Origin: Lindgomyces ingoldianus
Lineage: Eukaryota > Ascomycota > Dothideomycetes > Pleosporales > Lindgomycetaceae
DNA: 64,000 nt
Direction: 5' to 3'
Assembly: GCF_010093535.1 (NCBI RefSeq)
Contig: NW_022985192.1
Location: 107,369 to 171,368 of the forward strand
Position numbers and translations under genes: made by a program. Positions 45,860-56,268 of the stretch are shown in pieces (position 1 is the stretch's first letter; every line of letters starts with the position of its first letter). The notes under the pieces were generated by a model. That model worked only from the letters and a program-made list of their open reading frames with translations, had not been told where the DNA came from and did no database searches.

Positions 45860-46970
45860 TTTGATAACCTGTATTAAGAAAGACACGTTACTAAAAGAGC
45901 CACACAAGCTCTTCTCTATTCTGAGTTTGACGATATCGACACAAGTGGCCTTAATGGGGCGCCTGTATGGTATGCCTCAAAATATTTGGCAGACTACAAC
46001 TTTGATACTGGACTATGGCTAATTTAATGGTTCTTGGGGAAGGAAGAGAGGCTCGGCACACTTCATCCTGTTTTCGGGACCGTGCCAGCTCGCATTCTAG
46101 TTGAGCGAGTCTCAGCCATTGGTCTTGCAAACAGTTGGATTTGCTAGAGACTTACGGAGAAAAGAATCGAGAACGACGCCGGTGAAGATATGTAGGAAGA
46201 AGATACAGATGAGGAGGATTTAGATGAAGAGGAGTTGGACTACAACGAAATGGATTTGGCTAAAGCAGAGTCAATATTTGGGAGAACCCTTCCAATCGAC
46301 TGCATAAACGATTCCAAGTGCTTGTGCACATACAATGAATGTGGCGCTATGACTGCCGCTCTGAAAGCTACTCAGCAATCCTCAAGTGAGGAAGGCGGAA
46401 CATAGGCCGGAAGGTACCACCTAGCCTACCAATCAGACAGTGATCTGAAAAGGGATGTGACTGAATGGATATGTGACTCTATGGAACTTAATGTCATAAA
46501 ATTCCCTTCGGTGTCCTTATCAACCATTCGAGTTATGACTTTCGACCGATTACGGCTCGCCCATACATACGATAGTCATGGGCATGGATGGCATGGACGC
46601 GAGCCCCGATCTCCGATCACAGACCGAGAAATGAAAAACATCCACTTCGTGGAACAGGCCAATATCGCATATTTAGACCAATTAGTCAAAGAGTTTGAAG
46701 AAAACCTGGCAAAAGCAAGAACACTTCTCGAATTCATCGATATCTACTGGATTCGTAGATTGGAGGAGATATAAGCGGGGCAACTCGCTCCACAAGAAGA
46801 CAAGATCCAAAGAACCAAGGATATAGGCGTCACAATTGGATCTGGGCCGCTGGAGGAGGATTTCAAGGTGTCAGAGCTGGAAGTGGGCTCATGAAATTGT
46901 TTCGAATGGGAAGTCAATAGAATTATGAACTCGGCGTACATGCGGTAGCTCTTCCGGAAACAAATCAACC
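45860..46970 (+). pseudogene. Decayed gene of unknown function next to the transposon block
   Basis: One forward frame reads as protein for about 1.1 kb but is broken by in-frame stops at 45875, 46025, 46145, 46193, 46403, 46772, 46892 and 46946. Between them the translation is coherent: TSGLNGAPVWYASKYLADYN, then LHPVFGTVPARILVERVSAI, an acidic run EEDTDEEDLDEEELDYNEMD, CINDSKCLCTYNECGAM, and a 122-codon open segment ending IDIYWIRRLEEI. Each stop (TAG, TAA, TGA) could come from CAG, CAA or TGG by a single C-to-T or G-to-A change. No frameshift was needed across this span. I do not recognise the family. It adjoins the right duplication of the hAT element, so RIP spreading from the repeat is a plausible cause of death. 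Confidence 0.5.
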
Positions 46971-47415
46971 CAATTTTAGCACCTCGAATTCAAATCTCCC
47001 CATCCCTATAGATCCCTATCCCACCTCGATCGCCCAACCACTCTCTCTACCCTCGACATATCCACATCCACACGCAAATCGGCACAAAACCCAAAACCTC
47101 GGTAACTACGAACACACCCCACGCAATCCCCAACTAGTTTTCATCCGTAAACGGCATGGAGCAGAACCCCAACGTTTTGCCAAACATCTAGCGGCCAAAG
47201 TTAAGCAAGGTCCTGGTTTCTGCAGACTCCGTTTTATAGCATTCCACGGATCAGCATTTCCATTAGTTAATATGAAAATAGAAGGAAATTCGAGGAAGGA
47301 AATTTGTTCACATTAGTTATGGACGGAACAGTCTTTGCCGACACCATCTACAACCCTAACGCCTCAGTCCTTATTCCCATTACCAGCCCCATCCAGTGCA
47401 TTTCTGGCCGTAATG
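46971..47415. other. Intergenic between two pseudogenes
   Basis: No gene recognised. Confidence 0.45.
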
Positions 47416-47935
47416 TCACCCCCTAAGCCACCGATTACAGCTGCCAAGGATCAGCTGCGAGCGCGGAAGGAAAAGGGTACGAGCATATACTGTACTCTCC
47501 CATGCATAAAACATATAATCGGTCACAGCCGCCCTCTCCGCGCTACTTTCAACACTGACAAAACATCTCTCAGCCACAATCCCGTCCCAATTCTTCGCTG
47601 CCCCACTCACCGCGTGCGCAACAATCCCTAGCGCTGTCACAAAGATAAATATCTGTCTTCTACCATACACATTCTAAATCGGCGACCAAATCGGCGGGGC
47701 TACACCAGCAAAGGCAATGGGGATTGCTGTTTGGTAGGAAGCTTCTACGATGGCGATGTGGGGGTCGACAACTAAGGATGGAAGGCGGAGTTATGGTGGC
47801 TAATGTGAAGGGGCCGAGGAAGGCGAGGAAGGAGACTTGGAAGAGGATCCAGAGTTTGAGAGTCGTCGGCTGGTCAAGAGGATCTGCAGGATCGTTGGAA
47901 GGTTGATGGTGGAGAGGGAAGCTATGGGGATCGAG
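47416..47935 (-). pseudogene. N-terminal fragment of a major facilitator (MFS) transporter
   Basis: Read on the reverse strand, the piece starts with a hydrophilic tail (DPADPLDQPTTLK), then a first transmembrane helix LWILFQVSFLAFLGPFTLAT. After a frameshift near 47740 come IPIAFAGVAPPIWSP, a TAG stop, and then VYGRRQIFIFVTALGIV and SGAAKNWDGIVAERCF, which is the loop-2/3 GRR motif and helix 3 region of the drug:H+ antiporter family. The homology ends near 47500; the remaining nine or so helices are missing. A stop at the position of a probable Gln before the GRR motif is a C-to-T type change. The fragment is clearly dead. Confidence 0.72.
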
Positions 47936-48911
47936 TTTTAGAAAAGTTTATTTAGGCGTCATATTTTCTTAGTGTTGCATGGAAATATTTGTCAACTCCT
48001 CGTCCGGCGCCATTTTTTGCTACATGGAATGTCGTAACGACACAGGAAAATAAATTGGAATGGAGTTTGAATTTGAAGATCAAACGAAAGAGACAAGACA
48101 ATTCGCATTGACCCTTTCCGAGCTCTCTCAAGCTGGTAGGTGACATTTCTTAAGTTAAATCTTCGTTAGAGTAGTCGCTTGTCAGACGTGATCGACAATA
48201 TCCATCTCCAGATATATCCTGTTGTACCCGCTTTCCCAAGTTGCATCATGCCCACTCACGTGCAATTCATCTTTCGGCAGTCTTACAAACGCGAGCCCTT
48301 GCCAATCCGCGCTTCGGAAGACCTGGGAATCGGGAGAAGTGAAAAATGTCGATCACATCGTAAATGCGCGAGTCAGTCCAGAACGTGAATTGGGAAAGCG
48401 ACTTCACTCTTACTCGAAAGCTTGAGGAGTTTCTAGAATAGAAGGCTTCAGCCAGTAATTAATGATTTCTGAAATTTCAACGGTTTTCTAGGCCACCTGG
48501 CTTCCACCGACGTCGAAATAAGCTCAGCTAGGCCATCAATGTTCCCTGGAATCGGTGGCTAAGTGTGAACTGAGGCCTATCACCACCCAAGGTTCCTTCT
48601 CATGAGAACAAACAACAACATCTAAATTATACTCCGTAGCATCGTTAAGAACAAATTTTAGAATAAATTGGCTCCATCCCTTTTTGAGGTGGCTGTGCCT
48701 GAGGTTCGTGGCCGGCGAGCGGCGACGATCCCTGACGTCATGGAGTACATCACATCGATCCTGCTTTCCTTGCCAGCTAACATGTCCATATAAACAGCAA
48801 CATACTCTCATCTTCCCCCTCTCCCACACACACTTCACAGACGCCCAATCTTCAGCGAGCAAAGCCCAGTTTACTTCAACTCCACCCCATACATCAACAC
48901 AGTCCACCAAA
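47936..48911. other. Intergenic, upstream of the small coiled-coil gene
   Basis: No gene recognised. Open frames such as 48536-48958 on the reverse strand overlap the leader of the next gene and have no domain. The last 150 bases are CT/CA-rich leader. Confidence 0.5.
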
Positions 48912-49505
48912 ATGCCACTCTTCGGCTCCCGCAACCCCGACCCCCCAACAACAGCCACAACTCAAAAGACAACCTCAACTTCTCCCCCTGCCCGCAACCG
49001 CTCCATCTTCTCCCGTCGTCGCTCCTCATCCCCTTCCCTGAACTCCCCAACCACTACGACGCAGTCACACTCCCCAAAAAGGCATTCTGGACTCCTGCAC
49101 AGGCATGCAGAGGATGCTTCTATCATTGCTGCCCGCGAGCGCGTGATGTCTGCGGAAACTGCGGAGCGGGAGGCTGACCGCGCGTTGTTTGCAGCAAAGG
49201 CGGCTGTAAGGGAAGCTAGGGAACATGTAAAAAGATTGGAGAGGGAGGCTGCTGAGGAGTAAGTACAAATCTCCTATTTTGAAAATACACGATATCACAT
49301 GACGTCATAGCGAAATGATGCTGGGGGAGTAGGGCTATCAATCGAATATAATGCTAACGAGTTGGTAGAGCGCGTCTTGCGAAGATTAAGCAGAACCAAG
49401 CTAAGGCTATTGGAAAGCGTGGGAAGGCTCTTGGTCGTATGTCATCCTACTTTCAACTTGCCTACTTTTACTGATAAGCATATAGGCCATGACCACTCAG
49501 TTTAA
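48912..49505 (+). CDS. Small conserved basic/coiled-coil protein
   Basis: Three exons, 48912-49258, 49369-49436 and 49486-49505, give 144 residues. The first 60 residues are Ser/Thr/Pro-rich with SRRRSSSPS-type basic motifs; the rest is one long charged helix beginning HAEDASIIAARERVMSAETA and continuing AREHVKRLEREAAEEARLAKIKQ, ending LGRHDHSV. This layout, including the terminal RHDH, is shared by a family of small hypothetical proteins in filamentous ascomycetes, to my recollection; its function is unknown. The start follows a CT-rich leader and gives MPLFGSR, similar to relatives. A frame starting farther upstream at 48684 would only add leader-derived residues. Confidence 0.75.
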
Positions 49506-50242
49506 ACGACCTCTAACATTAACATCAGCCTTCGTAGCTGTACATCTCGGCAATGGGCGTAAAGGACTCACTTCAACATTCTCATGCCACCATTTGCGTA
49601 ACCCCGCCGTCAATGTCGACATGAACAATCAACACCATATGTACTACCACCACTACCAAATACGATTCAGGAAAGAGTTTCTGCGTTTCCGAAAGAGGAC
49701 ATGCACCTGTGATGTGCTCAATACCCAACATCTTCTTTCCTCTCAAACTTGCTTTGTTTTCCCCTTTTTTTAGGGCTGCAATTTTCTATAGTGCTCACTG
49801 AAGCTTTAAACCTTCATAATCCATTAGTGTTGCCCTGAACGGTTTAAGCGTTAGGTGCAAGCGAGTTATCAGTCCTCATGGTTATTGTACTACTAAATCC
49901 TGAGATGTATGATACCTTTTCGTGAACATCATCATGCGCATGTACCTGAATGACTGGAATCTCTTGCGTGTAAAGTGTCTTGATTGTTCATACATTGCTC
50001 AAGCCTATTTCCCGTCCCTAGAATAAAACATATATCTAAAACGCCAACCACCAACCCAATGCAAGTACATCCTCGCGCACGAGTAGAAAAAGCGCCGGAG
50101 CCATGCATGAATCCAAACCAGAACCCGAAAACCCCCATCTTGTCGGCTAGTTGACTACTTTCTGCGTTCCGCGCGTCCCTTGTCTCCACAGCAAATCTGC
50201 GTCTTGCCCAACCGTTTAAACAAGGGGGAATTTGGGGTGTTG
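49506..50242. other. Convergent 3' region
   Basis: Shared downstream region of the coiled-coil gene and the transporter gene. No further gene recognised. Confidence 0.5.
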
Positions 50243-52081
50243 TCAAGCACACTGACCTTGCGCACTCCCACCCCCATTCCCGAACTTCGCCATCGTCTTC
50301 ACTACCGAGATCGTCATAACCGCGCACCCAAACGCCACCACTGCAGCGGCAACATACGTCCTCCAACTCCTCTTCGCCAACTTAATATAACACAACGGCG
50401 GTAATATATACGCCAGCGCACACGCCGACGTCGCGCCGAACAACTCAAAAACAATACCCAAGTCACACGTCAGCAGACTCAAAGACATAGCCGAGAAAAC
50501 AAGCGAAGTGGTGAAGAGGAGATGTCGGTTTGGGTGGTACGGCTCTTCGGGGAACCAGTAGTTGTTCATGACTTCTCTGCAGACGAAAGCTTCGAGGGGG
50601 AGCGTGGTCAACATGTTTAGACCAAAACAAAGGCGCGCGATATTGACTAATATATTGTCTTTTGGGAAATTGTTGAGGACATTGCCGACGGTTTTGTCAC
50701 CAAAGGTCAAGTAGCCTGAGAGCGCCATGACGAGACATGCAACGAGAGAGATAGAGGTCGAGTAGTGGGTTACGCGGCTAAAGCGGTCGATGGTGGGCTT
50801 GCGGAGGGAGCCATAGATGAGGAGACTGTTGTGGTGACAGACGAAGGCGAAGGAGATTACGCCGATGGCTTCGAAGATTCCTGAATGGATTAGGATGCTG
50901 CCGCGGAGTTGGCCGCGGGAGGACGCGGGGACGCGGAAACCTTGGGTTACGACGGTTACGATGATTATGGACATGCTGATTAGGGCGAGACCACTGGCTT
51001 TGGCGAGCTGCGAAGTGTTAGTCAGAGGAGAAGGGTGGGGAGTGGGGGCAGTGCCTTTGCGATGTCTCGGTAGAGGGAGAGGGGGTAGGATATGCCGAGA
51101 ACAAGGAGAATTATTATGGCCCGTCGGTTTGTGAGAAGCCATAGGAAAGACATGTCTGCGAGTTTGGGGAAAAGAGCGTCAAGGACGCGGGGGATTGTGT
51201 CGCCGATGATGACGCAGAAGGCTACCATGCCGCCGAATGCACTATAAACTATTAGTATGGCCTTTTCATGCCCTCTTCCAGCGATTGTCCTCACAATAGC
51301 CATTGCGCAAGGGATATGGCGATTAGCCCGGACTTTCCAAAGCAATGTTCCACTGTCGCCTGGAACGAATTCGCGCCACTGAGCTTCGAGTTGATCACGA
51401 TAAGTCGGATAGTCCAGTCAACGGTTATAGTGAGGCCTATGAGCAGAACGGTGCCCGTGACGAGACCAGCGTTGCGGAATGCATAGGGCTGGCCGATAAT
51501 CCCAGCACCTCTACACCCAGTCAGCACCACGTCACTTTCCAATAACAGGCAAAACAGCCGATAAAGAGAAGTTCAACGCACATTATACTGTTTGCCATAT
51601 TCATGAACCCGCTCAGCATGCCACTTCTCGGCCGCGCGCTCTCCAAGTGGTCCGCCGGATCAAACTCTTCAACCGCAAGCGTCACGGTCGGGGCCTCGAT
51701 CCCCGTTAACAACGGCAGCCGCTGGACTCGTTCTCTCCCCTCTTCTCCCCTCGCATCTCCATACCCGTTCGCGTCGAGGTAGTCATCCCCCTCCAGCTCG
51801 ATCCATTCAGCTCCGTGCGCATCCCCGTTCATGCGTGGCCGCACAGGATCCTCCTGGAAGCGCACACGGTTAGGCGTGCGCGGCGTGCCATCTGGCCGTG
51901 GTTGCGCGAACGAGGATACCCGCTTTGGGGCGCCATTGGGAGGTGCTGGGGAAGTCGACGAGGGCCGTGAGGAGGCGGGCGATGGAGAGAGGTTTGAGGG
52001 AGGGCGCGGCGGGCTGGAGTCGGGCTCGGAGTCAGTGTCGGAGGCGGGGTGCTCGTGGAGGAGCTGTTGCGACTCGCTCAT
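50243..52081 (-). CDS. AVT-type amino-acid transporter (SLC32/38 family)
   Basis: Four exons, 52081-51582, 51510-51295, 51241-51055 and 51007-50243, give 555 residues. The first 165 residues are a Pro/Ser-rich cytoplasmic tail. The transporter core starts with NMANSIIGAGIIGQPYAF, the signature first helix of AVT/SLC38 proteins, restored across intron 1. SYPLSLYRDIAKLAKAS and SFAFVCHHNSLLIYGSL are further family blocks, and about eleven hydrophobic segments follow. Members move neutral, basic or acidic amino acids across the vacuolar or plasma membrane by proton coupling; the AVT5/6/7 branch exports them from the vacuole. The direction here is not decided by sequence. Intron 3 (51054-51008) has a GC donor (AAG/GCACTG) and an AG acceptor; no GT donor in reach preserves the conserved sequence. 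Confidence 0.9.
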
Positions 52082-53986
52082 CGTGGCATTGTCGGGAAAG
52101 GGAGAGTGACGAGTGAGTGAGTGTTACAACAGATGTGCGTGTCAGCAAGTCGAGGTTGTGAAAGTTGGTGATCCCTGCGGAACGGCTACTAGGGTTTAGG
52201 GGTGGGAGCACGGGGGTTTGTCCACTGAGATGCTCTAGCCTTAGGGAGGTTTAGTGCGGGGGTCATGGGAGGAGGCCTGACCTCCTCAAGCATCGTTCCT
52301 GCCTCTGTCTCAATGAACACCCATCTCCAACGCCATTACGGGCTTAATTCCCTCCTGACGGTTCTAAGCGTGTTCCTGAGGCTGGCGACTCCTTGGTCAG
52401 CGCTATCTACTATCTTCCCCTGACGTACTATTTGCGAATCTCTTCCGTCCCAGCCGCCGCATTGTAAGGCTGTGGCCAAGCTCGAAGCTCTAGAAACGTT
52501 ATTTGCCTTCCGGGCCAGCTTCTCACCGGCGGGATCCTCGGGCTCAAGGGGTCGCGATACCTAGAGTCCAGCGATTGTTTCTGGCCCAAACTGAAGATGC
52601 GGAAACGGAGAGCTGCAATGTGGCGAGCTGCCCCCAGCCTGCAGGCCTCGATATCGACGACAGCCCCGATCCCTGCATATGATTTGTTGAGGCAGCAATC
52701 CTCATTTGGCTACCTGTAAACTCACTTCCCAATGCATGCTTGAGCCGAAACCTAGTATGTAAAGCGTCTTTCGAATTGGTGATTCGACTTCCCCTGTCGT
52801 CATGGCACTTGGCTTCATAATCTGCGCTGGTATCCTGGATTAGATTGGTGAGGAAATCATTTCATTCAGCGGGGTTATCCATTATGCTACTTTGGCCTAT
52901 GGCTGGTGGAAGCACCTCGCGAGAAGTGAGCCCTTAGTCAGCGTTATTTCCAGCAATAGTTAATGCGGACCTGCCCTAAACTAGCTCCTTTAACTTGGAG
53001 GAGTAACCTCAAGTCCACACTGACCTAGAGAACCTGCAAGACATCTTGTTGCAAAGGGACTTTGCGGTATCCACCAGGTTACCAAAGGCGCCAACGGCGG
53101 TTCTCTAAAGTCCATGTGTCGCCTGCCTCAGAACTCTCACTACTGTGGTATTGTGCTAGTACTAAGTGGACGCGACCACGCACAACCGACTGGCCAAATT
53201 TCCAATCTCAGGACATCAGGAACCACATATGTAGTGTAGCCAGTTTTACTATCTCCTCCTGTTTCGCTCTTCTCGTTTTATGGTTCCCGTATGCGTGATC
53301 CACTCCTTCGGAATACTTCGGAATATTGCCGACAAATTCTACTTACAACTGGTCACTAGTCCTTAGCTCCATCCATTTCGACCCTTGTTTGGCGGTATCC
53401 CTAGTTTCCTAACACTATGATTAGTGTTCCTAGACTAGAGACATTGGTTTCAACATGGCGTCGCTCTGAGCCGCCTATGGGTTGTCATGCCTTTTTCATT
53501 CGGTTTCGTTTCCCATTCGCTTTGATTTTGGATGCGCATTTGTGCAAGGCCATGAGGGTCTGTTTGAATCACCGTCACAACTATCAGTAATTTTATCTTC
53601 CCAACAAGGGTTTAATTTCAGTTTACGATTTGCCTAACCTCCATCAACAGCGTTAGCCCAAGTTGGGTACCGGCAAGCGACTACCCTTCACTGTCGTATT
53701 ATCTTTCGTTGGTCATCTAAATACATACCGTGTCGACGAATTTCGGAGCCCATTCGAAATAATTTCTTCGCATCAATACTTTCATCCCTGCTTCAAGGGC
53801 TGCAAGTTCCTTCTCTCCTAGGTGATCGGGCGGGCTACCTAACCAGTGCAGACTGCCTAAGAAGTTGTCACGGAAGGAGCCTTTGCCACCGTCAATTGAG
53901 CACAGCCCACCCGAACATCCTTTCTTTCCCCGACTCTTCAACAAACAGCAAATATAACACCGTCACGATACACCAAGACAACAATA
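52082..53986. other. 1.9-kb intergenic region
   Basis: Promoter of the transporter gene on the left. No gene, repeat or RNA was recognised in the remainder; frames are below 80 codons. Confidence 0.5.
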
Positions 53987-54409
53987 TGCAGCGATTCAGA
54001 TTCCTATCCATCTTCACGGTCTTAGCCATTGGCTTCTTCGCATCTGCAGTTCCAACCACGAGGACTCCGCCATCCTCACGAGACAAAAACCACGTACGCG
54101 ATCCTTCCTCTCTACCCTAGTTTCACTTACCCATCCACCCACCCACCCACTCCCCAAACCCGCAAATCTCTCTCTATGGCCGCCAATACGCCGACCCCTG
54201 TGAAATCCAACACGTCTCTGGCAAGGGTGAGTGTCAAACCGTCAACACCACGTAGGTTCCTCCTTACTTCCTTCCCTAAGGCAACCTCTCACAGCTATGA
54301 CTTTCCAGTGCTGGTCACAATGCCCGCTCTCTCATTCTCCCCGAAGACCCAAATTTCGGGTGGCAGGGTGCATTGTGGCCGGCCCGAAGCCTTAGATAGG
54401 GTGTACGGA
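53987..54409 (+). CDS. Possible small secreted protein (gene model uncertain)
   Basis: The Met at 53987 starts a clear signal-peptide-like sequence MQRFRFLSIFTVLAIGFFAS followed by AVPTTR, and the same frame stops at 54120. Spliced continuations are possible: a short GT-AG excision at 54094-54120 would keep frame into YGRQYADPCEIQHVSGKGEC, and a second intron starting at about 54261 would lead to a Pro/Trp-rich end near 54400. The first of these introns would be only 27 bases, which is too short for a fungal intron, and a longer one to 54227 is also possible. I therefore support only a secreted N terminus and probable protein of 45 to 110 residues. It could be a small effector-like protein or a chance signal-like frame. 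Confidence 0.3.
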
Positions 54410-54943
54410 GGTAGTATGGACCGCAGTCCAGTGTTGGAACATAGGGGGTGGAGATGTGGGTGCTGAGGAGGTTTGTTATTTTGGCGGAGTGGAGTTCAAG
54501 TGACAGAGGCTCCGGCTATGACGTATTAATAGCGGAAAAAGATTTCGATTAGGAGGGGGGGGAAGGCGTTATTAGCTTGGTAAGGCGTTTTCGGTTCTAG
54601 ATGTACGGGATTAGTGGATGGCTGACAAAAGCATTTTCATCGTTGTACCTAGGACGAATTTATTGCAGAATTTGTTCAAAAACATCAGCTTGGACATTTT
54701 AAGCTCTTTTTTCACATGTTTCAGGTTTTCGATTCCATGAAACTAACCGGTCGAGGAGTTTCGCTTGTTAATCCTGGCACGACGCAGTTATTATTCATAG
54801 TTCTTGTCTAGCTGGCTTGAAACTGACCCCCTTGCAGCAAGATGATGGGTATGTTCTCAGTATTGGTCAAATGTTCTACTATGAAGCGCTTAAACGTTCC
54901 AACTCGGATCTCATCAACCGTAAACTCCTGAATCCCACCTGTC
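54410..54943. other. Intergenic
   Basis: No gene recognised; slightly AT-rich and directly downstream of the seven-span membrane-protein gene on the other strand. Confidence 0.5.
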
Positions 54944-55891
54944 TCAAACCCACGCAGCTCTCGGTCGTTCACCTTCCGCTTCCACTACAACCGGCTCCAG
55001 AACCACCGGCCGATAGTCTTGCGTTTTCTTTTCTTTTATCTTCCGCCGTTTATCCACCACAATACCAAAAACCGTCGACAACAACGTAAACAATCCCACC
55101 AAAAAAGGTGTCAGCTGATTCGTATCCAACCACCTCCACTCCGCCATAACAATCTTATTCCCACGAATAATCATCTCCACAAACCCGATCAGATGTGCCG
55201 AAGTGAAAACCAGCCAGCATGCTAGCCTGCGTCGAGGTTTTTCCTGCACCGCCTCCTTTTTCTTTTCTCTTTCTGCCTCCGGATTTCGGACATTTCTCCT
55301 CCCACCCCATTCCCGCTTCTTCTTCGGCCCCTCCTTCCAAATCTGCCACCCCGAAAACACGAACAATAAAAACCCGCCGATAAGCACTTCTGAGATGATT
55401 GTCACACCCTTTAAAGCCTTAATCCAGCGTTTGTTGTACATATCAAAATACGCATAAAAAAACATCCTGACTCTACAATCCTCTTTCCCTTCTCGCCCCT
55501 GCTGCGCTTTTTTCCACGCGAGCCAGGGCAGCGCACAAAGCCCGGCAAACAACACAGTGAACTGCAGTAATGCGGACCACTTATCCTCCTTTATATATCC
55601 ATTCATAGCAATGCCGGATGGCAGCGCGAGAACGAGGAAGTACACAATTATCCATTCGAGCAGGGCGAGAGAGTTAGATGTCACGTTGGAAATTAGGTGG
55701 ATGAATATGGCGAGGGAAATGACTGAGATGGCGCGTTGGTTTGCGCGGAATTGAGTGCTGGCACCAAAGAAGACGGCAAGGATGCCCGAGAGGGTGGGGA
55801 GGTAGAATGCGAGTCGGACCGGGAGTGCGTAGAGCGTTGGGTCGCCATGGATGGTACAGTTGTGTGGGGAAGGGTCAAAGGAGGTTATCAT
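54944..55891 (-). CDS. Seven-span membrane protein of unknown function
   Basis: An intron-free frame of 315 residues. Seven hydrophobic segments can be counted near residues 25-44, 53-71, 74-93, 106-125, 163-183, 224-243 and 260-279. A basic Arg/Lys/Glu-rich loop (about 186-222) separates the fifth and sixth. Conserved-looking segments are GFVEMIIRGNKI and NQLTPFLVGLFTLLSTVFG at the end of the bundle. Sequons lie in the external N terminus (NCT). Such seven-span proteins with no recognised ligand pocket are frequent in filamentous fungi; a receptor-like role would be speculative. The reading frame ends with a short Glu/Arg-rich tail. Confidence 0.75.
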   Translation of the reverse strand: MITSFDPSPHNCTIHGDPTLYALPVRLAFYLPTLSGILAVFFGASTQFRANQRAISVISLAIFIHLISNVTSNSLALLEWIIVYFLVLALPSGIAMNGYIKEDKWSALLQFTVLFAGLCALPWLAWKKAQQGREGKEDCRVRMFFYAYFDMYNKRWIKALKGVTIISEVLIGGFLLFVFSGWQIWKEGPKKKREWGGRRNVRNPEAEREKKKEAVQEKPRRRLACWLVFTSAHLIGFVEMIIRGNKIVMAEWRWLDTNQLTPFLVGLFTLLSTVFGIVVDKRRKIKEKKTQDYRPVVLEPVVVEAEGERPRAAWV

Positions 55892-56268
55892 GTTGCGCTA
55901 GTGGGAGGGAGGGATTGGCCCTGAGATCGATCGAGATCTAAGGTCCCAGGTGTGGCAGTTAGGGTATCACGTTTGATTTTGGATGCTGGGGGACGCCTGG
56001 GGTTTCCTGCGCTTTTAGAGTATGAGAGGCTGTGTTGTTTTTCTAGCTTCAGCGGACTCTTCGCTTCGTTTAGCGGCTGAAAACCAATACATCGTCGAGG
56101 TGGAGATAATAAGCTTTCTTGGCAACACCTGAGAGCCAAGTCGGGCGCATGAGAAGCCACAGTTTGAGTCACTCCGTCTTATGCTTCTTCAGTCGGCGAA
56201 GCTAGAGCCAAGAATTGCGGCTGGGGCATGCATTTAGCGATGATGAAAGTGCCTAGACTCGGTTCAGT
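55892..56268. other. Intergenic
   Basis: Upstream side of the seven-span protein gene and 3' flank of the HET-domain gene. Nothing else seen. Confidence 0.5.

Noticed and set aside
48536..48958. 140-codon reverse frame
   Set aside because: It covers the leader and start of the spliced coiled-coil gene in antisense and has no domain.
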